Assembly (NCBI GenBank): GCA_003214815.1
Contig: QCLE01000004.1
Coordinates: 49,874 to 113,873, forward strand
Direction: 5' to 3'
Length of the DNA stretch: 64,000 nt
DNA from: Prochlorococcus sp. AG-412-J13
Lineage (GTDB): Bacteria > Cyanobacteriota > Cyanobacteriia > PCC-6307 > Cyanobiaceae
The translations under genes and the position numbers were made by a program. Shown here one piece after another: positions 1-11,002 of the stretch. Under the pieces are notes generated by a model. The model was not told the DNA's origin. It saw only the letters and a list, made by a program, of their open reading frames with translations, and did not search any database. The stretch's first letter is position 1. Each line of letters begins with the position of its first letter.

Positions 1-365
1 TATCGCTTCTAAACACGGAAAATAATATTGAGGATACTGCTGTATCAATAGGGACTGGACCCGTTGATGCCGTATGCGAGGCTTTAAATAAATTAGCTAA
101 AGTTCCTAATGAATTAATTGAATTTTCTGTTAAGTCTGTAACAGAAGGAATTGATGCTTTGGGGGAAGTAACAATAAGAATAAGAAGGGATAATAAAATA
201 TATTCTGGTCATTCTGCTGATACGGATGTTGTAGTTGCTGCAGCGAATGCTTACGTTAATGCTTTAAATAGACTTGTATTTTCTGAGAAAAAAAATTCAA
301 TTCATCCACAGTTTGATAATTTAGAAAATTCTGATAATAAATTTATATCAAATCCTGCAAATTAA
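1..365 (+). CDS. leuA: 2-isopropylmalate synthase, C-terminal part
   Basis: The window opens inside this gene; the frame is open from base 3 and ends at TAA 363-365. The visible ~120 residues match the C-terminal LeuA regulatory (allosteric, leucine-binding) domain: a stretch reading [16 protein letters not shown], then a segment with [17 protein letters not shown], and near the end [20 protein letters not shown]. This domain gives leucine feedback control of the first committed step of leucine synthesis (acetyl-CoA plus 2-oxoisovalerate). The catalytic TIM barrel lies upstream of the window. Citramalate synthase shares the domain, so the symbol rests on similarity to the cyanobacterial LeuA tail. 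Confidence 0.85.
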   Translation, partial: SLLNTENNIEDTAVSIGTGPVDAVCEALNKLAKVPNELIEFSVKSVTEGIDALGEVTIRIRRDNKIYSGHSADTDVVVAAANAYVNALNRLVFSEKKNSIHPQFDNLENSDNKFISNPAN

Positions 366-446
366 ATTATTTCTTAGGATTATTAAGTAGAATTAAAAAT
401 AGTCTCTTAATACTGTAGATTGAAATAATAGTTAAAGCAGTAAATA

Positions 447-839
447 ATGAGAGAAAGGTTACTTGGATATTGGGCACTTTCGTGGGTTGGCTTAATCGGC
501 AACATAATTGCACTCCCAATAATCGCATTAATAATAAGTTATGGACCTCCACTAAAAGTTGCAAATATAACTCTTGCCATAAGTCTTGGATGGCCTGCTG
601 CGATTGTGGGAATAGTTTCTTCAGCAGCTCTTTTAGCAGAAAGAAAATGGGGCGTAACTTTAACTCTAGTATCTTTATCAATGGTAATTTCTGGTATGGG
701 TCCTTATTCAGTTGTAAGGCTCATAACTCTTCAAGACATTTTTGGAATTGGTGGGTTTACTCTTTTAACAACATTATTAAGTACATTGGCTCTTCTTTAT
801 TGGTGTAATCCAAAACACCGAAGAAGTATTAGGCTATAA
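447..839 (+). CDS. conserved small integral membrane protein, unknown function
   Basis: A 130-residue protein made largely of four hydrophobic segments (about residues 10-30, 37-62, 70-88 and 98-118) with a short basic C-terminal tail ending KHRRSIRL. I do not recognise a characterised family; it resembles the small conserved membrane proteins common in picocyanobacteria. It follows leuA by about 80 bases on the same strand and is convergent with the next gene. The plus-strand frame was preferred over the overlapping minus-strand and second plus-strand frames because its hydrophobic pattern is regular and the others are rich in Cys/Asn/Trp in an unnatural way. Confidence 0.7.
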   Translation: MRERLLGYWALSWVGLIGNIIALPIIALIISYGPPLKVANITLAISLGWPAAIVGIVSSAALLAERKWGVTLTLVSLSMVISGMGPYSVVRLITLQDIFGIGGFTLLTTLLSTLALLYWCNPKHRRSIRL

Positions 840-848
840 AATTGAAAA

Positions 849-2321
849 TTAAGAAAAAGTATTATTCTTGCTAGTTGGATACTGAATTCTTCTATGTCTA
901 ATTCTTTTCCACACATTCAAGAATGCCCTTTTAATTAGAAAAATTTCTCCTTTAGATAAATTACTATCATCTAATTGCCCATCTTTCTGACGCGAATAGA
1001 TAATATTAGAAATTATTTCCAAAGCTTCTTTATCAGATGCATTAATATTCATAGCTCTTAGTGCTGCTTCACATCCATCTGCAAGCATTAAAATAGCTGT
1101 TTCTTTTGACTGAGGGATAGGGCCTTTGTATCTAAAATAAAATTCATTAACGTCGAGATTTTTTTCTTTAGCTTTTTGAAAAAAATATCCCATTTTTAGG
1201 GTACCTTGATGTTCAGGGATAAAATTAGCTATAAGTTTAGGAAGTCTATTCTTTCTTGCAAATTTCAATCCTTCATCAACGTGTGCCTGTAATACTTCTG
1301 CACTTTTAATCGGATCATCTAATTCGTCATGCGGATTTTTTGAACCATCCTGATTTTCGATAAACCAATTAGGAGCATGTAATTTACCAACATCATGATA
1401 TAACGCTCCAGTTTTAATTAGATCAATATCACCACCAATCATTCTTGTTGCTTCCTCTGCTAAACCACATATAAGCAAGGTATGTTCAAAAGTACCCGGA
1501 GCTTCGAGAGACAATCTTCTAATTAGAGGTTTCTCCTTATCAGCCAATTCAAGTAATCTTGCTTTAGTTAATAATCCGAATATCGATTCAAAAATTGGAA
1601 TAAATAAAATTGTAACAAGCATTACTATTGCCAATAGCAAGGAATCAGAAAATATATCCCCATTAACTAAAACAAAATCTTGCTTATTAATAACAGATAT
1701 TTTATCTTTACCTATCAATATCCATTGACTCAAGAAAGATCCTATGGGGACAAAAATTGATAGTTGAAGTAACTGAGCTCTACTTCTTATTCTTCCTCCA
1801 AGTAGAGATACTACTGAAGAGCCAACTAATAAAATAAAAAATATATTATTATTTACAGCAACTGCTGGGTCTGGCCAACTAAAGCTTGCTATTGATACCC
1901 AAGCTAAAGCTGTTATGCTTCCCATTCCTTGAGATATTATTAATGCCGGTGGAATTATCATAGATAATGGACTTATGGTTGAAGCTAAGGCTAATTTCGT
2001 AACTTGTACTGCTAAAAGCAGAGTAATGATCAAGAAGATCTGTCTTGAAGAAATTGTCGGATTCTCTTTTTTTGAAACTAATATTAAAACTCCAGAACTA
2101 ATAAGGATTTCAGTAAAGGACAAAAGCCAAGAAAAAATATCTGAGATATTTAAAGGCGAGATAAGAAGTAGTTTATAAGAAGAAATTATTGAAATTAAAA
2201 TACATACTAAAAAAATTATAAGATTATCTATTCTTGAAATTTTAATTGTTTGTTTTACTGGAACTTGACTTCGCCTCCACAGATAAAACAATTTCTTTAA
2301 GGTAGTTGTGATGTTTTGCAC
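849..2321 (-). CDS. 7TM-HD family phosphohydrolase, PgpH-like (putative c-di-AMP phosphodiesterase)
   Basis: A 490-residue membrane protein. Residues ~30-250 contain about six or seven hydrophobic segments; residues ~260-460 form an HD domain with the expected metal ligands: H280 in FEHTLL, H309-D310 in YHDVGK, H347, H370 in PEHQG and D415 in LADGCEAA. The order and motif wording match PgpH/YqfF, which hydrolyses cyclic di-AMP in Firmicutes. It is shorter than those (~700 residues) because the large extracytoplasmic domain in front of the membrane helices is missing. A cyclic di-AMP synthase gene lies at 27311, which makes that substrate plausible; the activity itself is inferred. The gene is divergent from folD with a 74-base gap. 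Confidence 0.85.
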   Translation of the reverse strand: MQNITTTLKKLFYLWRRSQVPVKQTIKISRIDNLIIFLVCILISIISSYKLLLISPLNISDIFSWLLSFTEILISSGVLILVSKKENPTISSRQIFLIITLLLAVQVTKLALASTISPLSMIIPPALIISQGMGSITALAWVSIASFSWPDPAVAVNNNIFFILLVGSSVVSLLGGRIRSRAQLLQLSIFVPIGSFLSQWILIGKDKISVINKQDFVLVNGDIFSDSLLLAIVMLVTILFIPIFESIFGLLTKARLLELADKEKPLIRRLSLEAPGTFEHTLLICGLAEEATRMIGGDIDLIKTGALYHDVGKLHAPNWFIENQDGSKNPHDELDDPIKSAEVLQAHVDEGLKFARKNRLPKLIANFIPEHQGTLKMGYFFQKAKEKNLDVNEFYFRYKGPIPQSKETAILMLADGCEAALRAMNINASDKEALEIISNIIYSRQKDGQLDDSNLSKGEIFLIKRAFLNVWKRIRHRRIQYPTSKNNTFS

Positions 2322-2395
2322 AGAATATAAATAAATCTATTTGAATAATTTAAAATTATAGGCATGTTAGGTTTAAAAAGGAGATGTTTTTCTAA

Positions 2396-3292
2396 ATGTC
2401 ATTAAAATTAGACGGTAAAAAATTATCTCTTGAAATTGAAGAAAGATTAAATAATTATATCTCTAGTAATAAAAAAATTGCAAAAAGAGTTCCAGGGTTA
2501 GCTGTAATAAGAATAGGTGAAGATCCTGCAAGTGGTATTTACGTTAATAATAAGGAAAAAGCATGTTCAAGGATTGGAATAAAGAGCTTTATCTTTCATC
2601 TAAAAGATAGTGTAGAGCAAAAAGAAGTTGAACAATTAATAATCAAACTTAATTCTGATAAGAATATTGATGGAATGTTACTACAACTTCCCATTCCAAA
2701 GAAGTTTGATGAGCAAGAACTGATCAGCCATATTAATCCAAGCAAAGATGTAGATGGATTAAATGAGATAAACATCGGCAAATTAGTGAAAAATGAGCCT
2801 GCGATGAGATCATGCACACCAGCAGGAATTATTAATTTATTAAGATCCCATAATATTACAATTGAAGGTAAGAAAATTGTTGTTATAGGAAGAAGTTTGC
2901 TTGTTGGGAAACCTCTATCGCTTATGTTATTGAATCTAAATGGAACGGTAACAATGACTCATTCAAAAACATTAAATTTGAATAAAGTCTGTAGAGAAGC
3001 CGATATTCTAATTGCGGCTGCAGGAAAACCCAATCTTGTAGATTCGAGTTTTGTGAAAGAAGGAGCAGTAATTATTGATGTTGGAATACATAGATTAAAA
3101 AGTTCCGATAAAAATCAAACCAGATTATGTGGCGATGTATTATTAGAAGATGTTATTTCTAAAGTATTTGCTTACACACCTGTACCAGGAGGTGTTGGAC
3201 CAATGACAGTAACAATGTTACTTGTGAATACTATTTTCAGCTGGCAAAAACAATTTAGTTTATCATCAACTCTTAATGACCTTTTGCCATAA
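2396..3292 (+). CDS. folD: bifunctional methylenetetrahydrofolate dehydrogenase/cyclohydrolase
   Basis: FolD converts 5,10-methylene-THF to 10-formyl-THF via methenyl-THF, reducing NADP, and feeds purine and formyl-Met synthesis. At 298 residues it has the normal length. Visible signatures are Y49-xxx-K53 (YVNNK, catalytic pair), [12 protein letters not shown], the NADP-binding [14 protein letters not shown], and the C-terminal [14 protein letters not shown] Shine-Dalgarno-like AGGAG precedes the ATG, though about 13 bases away. It is followed 37 bases later by crtE on the same strand. Confidence 0.97.
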   Translation: MSLKLDGKKLSLEIEERLNNYISSNKKIAKRVPGLAVIRIGEDPASGIYVNNKEKACSRIGIKSFIFHLKDSVEQKEVEQLIIKLNSDKNIDGMLLQLPIPKKFDEQELISHINPSKDVDGLNEINIGKLVKNEPAMRSCTPAGIINLLRSHNITIEGKKIVVIGRSLLVGKPLSLMLLNLNGTVTMTHSKTLNLNKVCREADILIAAAGKPNLVDSSFVKEGAVIIDVGIHRLKSSDKNQTRLCGDVLLEDVISKVFAYTPVPGGVGPMTVTMLLVNTIFSWQKQFSLSSTLNDLLP

Positions 3293-3329
3293 ACTCCAAG
3301 ATGAAAAATTTTTTTACTAAAGGTATAAA

Positions 3330-4232
3330 ATGACTGAAGTTAAAAATAATATTTCTGATTTTGAAAAATATCTTAAAAACACAAAAAAGATTGTAGAAGA
3401 AGCACTTGATTTTTCCTTGGGCCCTGAGAATCCAGAAATATTAAGAGAATCAATGAGATATTCCCTTTTAGCTGGAGGGAAAAGAATACGTCCAATTTTA
3501 TGTTTAGCATCTTGCTCACTGGCTGGAGGAGAACCCTCTCTTGCTGTTCCTACTGCAGTAGCAATAGAAATGATCCATACTATGTCCTTGATTCATGATG
3601 ATCTGCCCGCGATGGATAATGATGACTTGAGGAGAGGTCGGCCGACAAATCATAAAGTATATGGAGATGCAATAGCTATTCTTGCTGGCGATGCTTTATT
3701 AACTAGGGCCTTTGAAATGGTCTCTTTAAGAAGTCCTGGAGTCGATCCAAATAGATTATTAAATGTAGTTGGCGAATTATCCCTAGTTGCTGGCGCACCA
3801 GGCCTAGTCGGAGGACAAGTTGTTGATTTGGAATGCGAAGGCAAAGAAGTCGACCTTGAAACTCTAGAATATATTCATCTTCATAAGACTGGGGCTTTAT
3901 TAAAGGCTTGCGTAAGAACAGGCGCGATGATCGCAGGCGCTAACAAAAAACTATTACAAGCTCTAACAACATATGCAGAGGGAATTGGTTTAGCCTTCCA
4001 AATAATAGATGATATTCTTGATTTAACTTCCAGCAGTGAAAAGCTTGGTAAAACTGCAGGCAAAGATCTTTTAGCTGACAAAACTACTTATCCTAAATTA
4101 CTTGGAATGGAGGAGTCAAAGAAAAGAGCATTTGATTTAGTTGAAAACGCAAAAAAAGCAATTGAACCTTGGGGTGCAGATGCAAAGTATTTAATATCAT
4201 TAGCCGACTTTATTACAAATAGAGATAGATAA
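3330..4232 (+). CDS. crtE: geranylgeranyl diphosphate synthase
   Basis: A trans-isoprenyl diphosphate synthase of 300 residues that condenses IPP with allylic diphosphates to supply carotenoids and the phytyl chain of chlorophyll. The first Asp-rich motif is D90-D96 (DDLPAMD) and the second D227-D231 (DDILD); GGKRIRP near residue 49 binds IPP. Cyanobacteria usually make GGPP with this single enzyme; farnesyl specificity (IspA) cannot be excluded from sequence alone. It sits between folD and a DUF212 phosphatase-like gene on the same strand. Confidence 0.92.
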   Translation: MTEVKNNISDFEKYLKNTKKIVEEALDFSLGPENPEILRESMRYSLLAGGKRIRPILCLASCSLAGGEPSLAVPTAVAIEMIHTMSLIHDDLPAMDNDDLRRGRPTNHKVYGDAIAILAGDALLTRAFEMVSLRSPGVDPNRLLNVVGELSLVAGAPGLVGGQVVDLECEGKEVDLETLEYIHLHKTGALLKACVRTGAMIAGANKKLLQALTTYAEGIGLAFQIIDDILDLTSSSEKLGKTAGKDLLADKTTYPKLLGMEESKKRAFDLVENAKKAIEPWGADAKYLISLADFITNRDR

Positions 4233-4245
4233 TTAGTTTTAATTT

Positions 4246-4725
4246 ATGTCTGAGTTTTTTTCCTTTTTTAATAATTCAGTTCTTTTCTGGAGCTTATTAT
4301 CCTGTTTACTAGCTCAATTTTTTAAAATTATATTCAATTTCTTTTCAAGTGGAGAGATAAGATTTGGAATTATGTTCGAGACTGGTGGCATGCCTTCAAG
4401 TCATTCCGCCTTAATTACTGGTGCTACATCTGGTATAGGTTATGAATTGGGATTTGATAGCTCAATATTTGCATTATCAGTTGCTGTAGCCCTAATAGTT
4501 ATGTATGACGCTAGTGGTGTTAGAAAATCAGCTGGAATTCAAGCTGCAGAAATCAATAAACTATCAAAAAAACTAGACCCTCAATCAGAATTACTTTTAA
4601 AAGAAACCCTGGGCCATACAAAATTTGAGGTCATGGTGGGTAGTTTTTTAGGTCCATTAATCACTTTGCCTGGAATGTTTTTTTTAGGTTCTCCTCTCAA
4701 AATATTTGATTTGATAATAAATTAA
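4246..4725 (+). CDS. DUF212 / divergent PAP2 family membrane protein
   Basis: A 159-residue membrane protein of the family annotated as divergent PAP2 or acid phosphatase/vanadium-dependent haloperoxidase-related. The motif GGMPSSHSALITG near residue 46 carries the Ser-His pair, and a second motif reads VMYDASGVRKSAG. Four hydrophobic segments surround these. The reaction is unproven; phosphatase action on a lipid or isoprenyl phosphate would fit its position 14 bases behind crtE, but that is inference. Its stop overlaps the convergent cobB stop by four bases (4722-4725). Confidence 0.85.
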   Translation: MSEFFSFFNNSVLFWSLLSCLLAQFFKIIFNFFSSGEIRFGIMFETGGMPSSHSALITGATSGIGYELGFDSSIFALSVAVALIVMYDASGVRKSAGIQAAEINKLSKKLDPQSELLLKETLGHTKFEVMVGSFLGPLITLPGMFFLGSPLKIFDLIIN

Positions 4726-6113
4726 GAATCATTTGAAAAACTAATTTGGGTGGCATCTATAAAGTTTTTTGCGACTTCTGGAGAACTTGGCAAATGTAAG
4801 TGAATCCAACTTGCATGTAATTTTTCATCAAAAAAACCTTCATTTTTGTATTCAGTTTTCCAAGATTTAATTTTCCATGGGGAAGAAAGTTTCTTCTTAT
4901 GAGCAGCGTTTCTTAAATCAAGTTCAGATAAATCTTTTTCAATTTCCCAATAATGAAATTCATGTCCTCTAATTAATTGATTTTGTTTAATGATCGGAGT
5001 ATCTTTTAAACCCTCAATGTATCTATAACCTACTGAAAGTTTACTTTTTTTTGATCTAAAAGGCAGGATGCCACTCATTTTATGATTATTACCATTTTCA
5101 TCTTTTATAAAGTCTCCTAAAATCATCATCCCTCCGCACTCTGAATATATAAATCCATTTTTGCGGAATTTCCTTAACGAATTTAAGCTTTTTATAGAGT
5201 TACTTATATGATCAGCATATTTTTCAGGGAACCCCCCTGGAATAATTAAAGAAGAAGCCTCATTAGGTATTTCTTCATCATCATAAATACTCCATGAAAT
5301 CAATGGTATGCCCATTTCACTCAAAAACTCCTTAGTTTCAGGGTATTGAAAATGAAAGATTTTATCTTCTGCGATTGCAATAGGTTTATTCTTGTCTATT
5401 TTAAAATCTTCAAAACTGACAGAATTAAATATTTTCTTTTGAGGAGATTTCAGAAATTTAATAAGAGAAAATACATCAAGATTTCTTTCAGCGAAATTTG
5501 CAAAATATTCAACATCAATATCTTTACCATTATCCAATGGAGATATCAAACCTAAATTAGCTTTGTTTAAAGTTATTTTTGAATCAGATGGTAAAAAACC
5601 AAGAATTTCGATGTCTTCATTTTTAAACACTTCTTTGATTAATTTTTTATGCCTATCTGAATTAACGTTGTTAAATATAATTCCTGCTATTGACAACTCA
5701 CTATCGAAATCTCTAAAACCTCGAACAGTCGCCAAAAGAGAAGCTACTTGACCTCTAGCATTTACAATAAAAATTACTGGAGAATTGAGAAGTTTAGAGA
5801 TATTTGCTGTGCTGGAATAGGTTGTTGCCCCTAATCCATCAAATAGACCCATTGCTCCTTCAATTAATGAGAATTCATATTTCAAAGAATGTTTAAAAAA
5901 ACTTTCTTGAACCCATTCCTCACCACTTAGAAAAACATCTAAATTCCTACAAATAGGTTGGCCAATTGAACTAAGTTGTTGTTGATCAAGATAATCTGGG
6001 CCAACCTTGAAAGTTTGTATCTTTTTACCTTTTGAGAGCAGCCAACAAGATATCAAAAGCGATAATGTAGTTTTCCCACTATCAGTTGAAGGAGAAGATA
6101 TTACACAAGGCAT
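4722..6113 (-). CDS. cobB: cobyrinic acid a,c-diamide synthase
   Basis: CobB/CbiA amidates cobyrinic acid at the a and c side chains in B12 synthesis using glutamine and ATP. The 463-residue protein opens with a P-loop-like SSPSTDSGKTTLS, has the central dethiobiotin-synthetase-like ATPase region, and ends with a class I glutamine amidotransferase domain whose nucleophile is in SECGGMMILG and whose catalytic His is in the C-terminal ASWIHLHLP. The start MPCVISSPSTD begins three bases after the opcA stop, so the three genes zwf-opcA-cobB are contiguous on the minus strand. Confidence 0.93.
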   Translation of the reverse strand: MPCVISSPSTDSGKTTLSLLISCWLLSKGKKIQTFKVGPDYLDQQQLSSIGQPICRNLDVFLSGEEWVQESFFKHSLKYEFSLIEGAMGLFDGLGATTYSSTANISKLLNSPVIFIVNARGQVASLLATVRGFRDFDSELSIAGIIFNNVNSDRHKKLIKEVFKNEDIEILGFLPSDSKITLNKANLGLISPLDNGKDIDVEYFANFAERNLDVFSLIKFLKSPQKKIFNSVSFEDFKIDKNKPIAIAEDKIFHFQYPETKEFLSEMGIPLISWSIYDDEEIPNEASSLIIPGGFPEKYADHISNSIKSLNSLRKFRKNGFIYSECGGMMILGDFIKDENGNNHKMSGILPFRSKKSKLSVGYRYIEGLKDTPIIKQNQLIRGHEFHYWEIEKDLSELDLRNAAHKKKLSSPWKIKSWKTEYKNEGFFDEKLHASWIHLHLPSSPEVAKNFIDATQISFSNDS

Positions 6114-6116
6114 TTA

Positions 6117-7418
6117 TTAGTTATTAAAGCCATTAAATATTTGAAGGGCTATTTTAATAGAATTTTCAAAAAGAGGACTTGTATTCCCTCTACTACTTCC
6201 CAATAATTTACTAACATCATACTCTGATGTAGAAAAAGAATTTGGAACAACTTGTTCTATTAATTCCATATTAGCCATTCCCCCTGCCTCAAGTCTCATA
6301 CATTCCACTGATTCACAGCCAAGTATTACACAAGTGTTGTTTTTTTGAACCTCACTAATTTTTGAAATCAACCTCAATCCAATAACTTGTCCTAAATGAA
6401 TACTTGGATTTCCCAAAGATAAGGGATTAATTGATGCAGAAATTATTTCGCCGTTAATTCTTTCAAACTCTATTTTTGTTGATTCTGTATCCCTTTCAAC
6501 TCTTAGAAAAGACCAACCAAGTTTATCGCTAATCCATGAAATCAAAAACAAAGCTTGAATCATATGATCTCCTGCGATATCAATATCAATATCAGTAATA
6601 TGATCTAAAATTGGTCTCCTCGAAGGCGGATCAAAAATCATTGCCAATGATTCCCTCCAATTTTTCAACCTAACCCAATTCAAATCATTAATAGCTTTAT
6701 TTGAGTTATTTAGTTGATCTAAAACTTTTAAACATCTCTTAGGAGATCCAAGAGCAGTGTCAATTATTAACCTTAGACCATAATTAGTAAAATATTCGAA
6801 GATTTCAGGCGATTCATCCAAGCTTCCATTCCACCACAACCATGAAGGTAATTCATCAATAGATAGTTCATCAATTATTTTTAATCCTTTATTTGATATT
6901 GAGGCTGAGTCCCCCCTAATAACAACTAAATCACCGCATATAGATTGCATAGATGGTATATCACTTAATGGACAGTAAGCCGATACAAAAGTTTTGATAT
7001 CTGAATTTTCATTTAACGTTGGCGCTAGAGTTATTAATCTTCTTGGATTCAATGTACTTATTGATGATTCAAAAAATTGTCCTCTAAAGTCTTCAAAGTC
7101 TTTATTAGAGAAATTTTCCTTCAACAAATTCAATAATTCTTCACTATTAAGGGAAGTAGTGATAGGAAGTCCTTGATCTAATATAAATTTTTTAGCAACT
7201 TCAATTATCTCTGGACTTAAATTTCCAGTAATTGGTCCATTTACTAATCCTTTGTGAACCAAGCATTGTTCTAGCCAAGCAGGCTGCCAGACCATTAATG
7301 TAAAAGTATTAGCTCCAGTATTATCTTTATCTTCTGAAATCCATAATTGATTAAGGTAATTAGAAATTTCCTGATAAGGCAGCTCTAATGGGGTTTGGAG
7401 TGTTAGTTGAGGTTTCAT
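6117..7418 (-). CDS. opcA: glucose-6-phosphate dehydrogenase assembly protein OpcA
   Basis: OpcA (433 residues) is the cyanobacterial factor that oligomerises and activates glucose-6-phosphate dehydrogenase, letting it respond to redox state. No enzymatic motif is expected; recognition rests on overall sequence (TQ/LQTPLELPYQEI start, TLVVIRGD-like SICGDLVVIRGDSA, LPSWLWWNGS) and above all its place directly downstream of zwf with two bases between them, the conserved cyanobacterial arrangement. Confidence 0.92.
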   Translation of the reverse strand: MKPQLTLQTPLELPYQEISNYLNQLWISEDKDNTGANTFTLMVWQPAWLEQCLVHKGLVNGPITGNLSPEIIEVAKKFILDQGLPITTSLNSEELLNLLKENFSNKDFEDFRGQFFESSISTLNPRRLITLAPTLNENSDIKTFVSAYCPLSDIPSMQSICGDLVVIRGDSASISNKGLKIIDELSIDELPSWLWWNGSLDESPEIFEYFTNYGLRLIIDTALGSPKRCLKVLDQLNNSNKAINDLNWVRLKNWRESLAMIFDPPSRRPILDHITDIDIDIAGDHMIQALFLISWISDKLGWSFLRVERDTESTKIEFERINGEIISASINPLSLGNPSIHLGQVIGLRLISKISEVQKNNTCVILGCESVECMRLEAGGMANMELIEQVVPNSFSTSEYDVSKLLGSSRGNTSPLFENSIKIALQIFNGFNN

Positions 7419-7420
7419 TT

Positions 7421-8944
7421 TTAAGGTCTACGCCAGAAAATATTATCTTTTGAAAGTAATTGATCAGACTCAGGAGGTCCCCAGGTCATAGATTCATAAT
7501 AATAAATAGGTAACTTCCAAGGAGAATTATCCATCAATTCTATTAATGGCGTATAAAGTTTCCAGGCTGCCTCTACTTCATCACTTCGAGTAAATAAGGT
7601 TGGGTCAGAAAGCATTGCATCAGCTAATAATCTTACATAGCCTTCATCTGAGGGTTCTCCAAATGATTCATCATAAGAAAATTCCATCTCAACAGGTCTT
7701 GATTTCATTCCAGAACCAGGAGATTTCACTTCAAATTTGAAAGTAGCTCCTTCATTTGGCTGAATTCTAAGAATAAGTTGATTTGGGGCAGGATTTATTA
7801 TTGTTGATTCAAATAAATGAACAGGAACGTCTTTAAAAGTCAAGACTATTTCTCCAACTCTTTTAGGTAGTCTTTTCCCTGTTCTCAAATAAAAAGGAAC
7901 CCCTTTCCAACGCCAGTTATCAACGAAAACTTTTGTCGAAATATAAGTTTCTGTTGTGCTATTACAATTAACACCATCTTCCTGCCTATAACCTTTAAGT
8001 CGATTTGAAATATTTCCTCCCTCTCCATATTGACCTCTTATGCAACAATTCCACGGTTCATTTTCGTCCGCAAGTTTTGAAGCTTGAAGGACCTTAGCTT
8101 TTTCATTTCTTATTGCTTCTGGTTCAAACTTTCCAGGAGGTTCCATAGCAGTAACAGCAAGCATTTGAGTCATATGATTTTGAAGCATATCCCTTAAAGC
8201 GCCAGAACTTTCGTAATAACCTGCTCTGTCTTCAACACCCACTGTTTCAGATGAAGTAATTTGAACACTTGATATATAATTTCTGTTCCAGATTGGTTCG
8301 AATATAGTGTTAGCAAACCTCAAAACAAGAATATTTTGAACTGTCTCTTTACCTAAATAGTGATCAATCCTATAAATCTGACTTTCTTCAGCACAACTTT
8401 GAACGATCTTATTCAATTTTTTTGCACTTGAATAATCTCTTCCAAAAGGTTTTTCAATCACTAAACGACTTTTCTTAGGGTCATCTAAAAGGCCAGCTGC
8501 TTTAAGAGCTTTACATCCACTTGCATAGAAATTCGGAGATACTGATAAATAAAATGTTCTATTCCCATGAGTAGCTAGTGTTTTATCAATTTCATTTAAT
8601 CTTTTAGAAAGCCTTACGACATGATCACTTTGTTGTAAGTTAACTGGTTCATAGAAAAGATAATTAGAAAATTCTTCCCACTCCCTTTCTTTACCAGATA
8701 TTTGATTGGATAGCTTTACTTCCATCTTTTTTCTAAACTCATTATCAGACCAAGGTCTTCTCGCACAACCAACTATTCCAAATTCACTAGGAATTCTTCT
8801 TTGCAAATAGAGTTCAAATAAGGCTGGTATTAATTTTCTATGAGTAAGGTCTCCACTAGCGCCGAATATTACTAAGCATTGTGGAGATATGACTCTTTCC
8901 TGCCGTAAACCTAATCTTAGAGGATTACTTAAAGTTGAAGGCAT
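7421..8944 (-). CDS. zwf: glucose-6-phosphate 1-dehydrogenase
   Basis: Zwf oxidises glucose-6-phosphate to 6-phosphogluconolactone with NADP and is the main night-time source of NADPH in cyanobacteria. At 507 residues it is full length. The coenzyme site FGASGDLTHRKLIPALF lies at residues ~27-43, and the substrate/catalytic motif RIDHYLGKE near residue 193. It is first in the minus-strand series zwf-opcA-cobB. A stretch of about 110 bases separates it from petH on the same strand. Confidence 0.98.
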   Translation of the reverse strand: MPSTLSNPLRLGLRQERVISPQCLVIFGASGDLTHRKLIPALFELYLQRRIPSEFGIVGCARRPWSDNEFRKKMEVKLSNQISGKEREWEEFSNYLFYEPVNLQQSDHVVRLSKRLNEIDKTLATHGNRTFYLSVSPNFYASGCKALKAAGLLDDPKKSRLVIEKPFGRDYSSAKKLNKIVQSCAEESQIYRIDHYLGKETVQNILVLRFANTIFEPIWNRNYISSVQITSSETVGVEDRAGYYESSGALRDMLQNHMTQMLAVTAMEPPGKFEPEAIRNEKAKVLQASKLADENEPWNCCIRGQYGEGGNISNRLKGYRQEDGVNCNSTTETYISTKVFVDNWRWKGVPFYLRTGKRLPKRVGEIVLTFKDVPVHLFESTIINPAPNQLILRIQPNEGATFKFEVKSPGSGMKSRPVEMEFSYDESFGEPSDEGYVRLLADAMLSDPTLFTRSDEVEAAWKLYTPLIELMDNSPWKLPIYYYESMTWGPPESDQLLSKDNIFWRRP

Positions 8945-9054
8945 ATTTTTAATATTCTTTTTTTAAAATCCTCTTTTTTTCTAATATTAGCTACATATTG
9001 TGTCTAAACCAAAAAGTATTCAGTAGGTGAAACTTAAATCTAAATATCAAAGAT

Positions 9055-10155
<1,101 letters not shown>

Positions 10156-10333
10156 TTAGATTTATTTTATAAAAGATTATCAATTTGTAGTTTAATTTGT
10201 AGTGATTTTACAAAAATGGTTACGTTTTGAGATCGGAATAAATAGATGAAATTATGTTTATTTTTCAATATTTGTTGTTTTTGTCAGTATAGTTACACAG
10301 AAATAATTTTTTATCTAATTAAAAAATTCTTGT

Positions 10334-10876
10334 ATGAACAATCCTCAAGAATCAATAAATCATTATAAAGAAAATGATTTCAGGACAATTGAGCAGACGA
10401 TGGAAAAGCTTTCTGGCGGAACAAGACGACTTGCAGCTCAACTTACAACTTCTGCAAGTTTAGATTCTTTGTGGAGTGTTTTAACAGATTATGATCGGCT
10501 AAATCTCTATATACCAAATCTTTTATCGAGCAAAAAAATATTTCAGAAGGAAAATAATGTCCACCTTAAACAAGTTGGGGCTCAGGATTTCCTTGGCATG
10601 AAATTTTCAGCTGAAGTAACTATCGATTTATTTGAAGATAAGGAGCTTGGCATCTTAAAATTTAATTTGATAAAAGGAGATTTCAGGAAATTTGAAGGTA
10701 GTTGGAAAATACAAAATATTAAAAATACTTCAAAAAATTCATTAATTTACGATCTTACTGTTCAAGGTTGTCAGTGGATGCCCATAGGAATGATAGAGAA
10801 AAGACTGAAAAAGGATCTTTCAGAAAATTTAATTGCCGTAGATAGGCAAGCAAAATCATCCAAAAGATCGTTATAA
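10334..10876 (+). CDS. SRPBCC / polyketide cyclase-dehydrase family protein
   Basis: A 180-residue soluble protein of the START-like (SRPBCC, Coq10/cyclase) fold: an N-terminal segment GTRRLAAQLTTSASLDSLWSVLTDYDRLNLYIPN, the alternating strands LKQVGAQDFLGMKFSAEVTIDLFED, and the closing helix IGMIEKRLKKDLSENL. The fold makes a hydrophobic pocket, so a lipid or pigment ligand is likely, but the ligand is unknown. It is divergent from petH with a 180-base shared upstream region and is followed by tRNA-Glu on the other strand. Confidence 0.8.
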   Translation: MNNPQESINHYKENDFRTIEQTMEKLSGGTRRLAAQLTTSASLDSLWSVLTDYDRLNLYIPNLLSSKKIFQKENNVHLKQVGAQDFLGMKFSAEVTIDLFEDKELGILKFNLIKGDFRKFEGSWKIQNIKNTSKNSLIYDLTVQGCQWMPIGMIEKRLKKDLSENLIAVDRQAKSSKRSL

Positions 10877-10887
10877 ATTTAAATTAA

Positions 10888-10960
10888 TAGCCCCAAGGGG
10901 ATTCGAACCCCTGTCGCCTCCGTGAAAGGGAGGTGTCCTAGGCCTCTAGACGATGGGGCC
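10888..10960 (-). tRNA. tRNA-Glu (UUC)
   Basis: The reverse complement folds as a 73-base tRNA: acceptor GGCCCCA paired with TGGGGCT (first pair G-U), D-arm with TCTAGAGGCC, anticodon loop CTTTCAC reading UUC, and T-arm AGGGGTTCGAATCCCCT with discriminator A. It closely follows bacterial tRNA-Glu. In cyanobacteria this tRNA also supplies glutamate for the C5 route to tetrapyrroles (heme and chlorophyll). No CCA is encoded. Confidence 0.97.
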
Positions 10961-11002
10961 AGGAAATTAGAATAACAGCTTAATAAAAAACTAAGAGTAA
11001 GG

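Noticed and set aside
367..808. Minus-strand and alternative plus-strand frames over the 447-839 membrane protein
   Set aside because: Only the 447-839 frame has the regular pattern of membrane helices; the others have unnatural Cys/Trp or Leu content.
4726..7440. Cobalamin riboswitch controlling cobB
   Set aside because: cobB, opcA and zwf follow each other with only 2-3 bases between them, leaving no room, and no conserved riboswitch core is seen before zwf.
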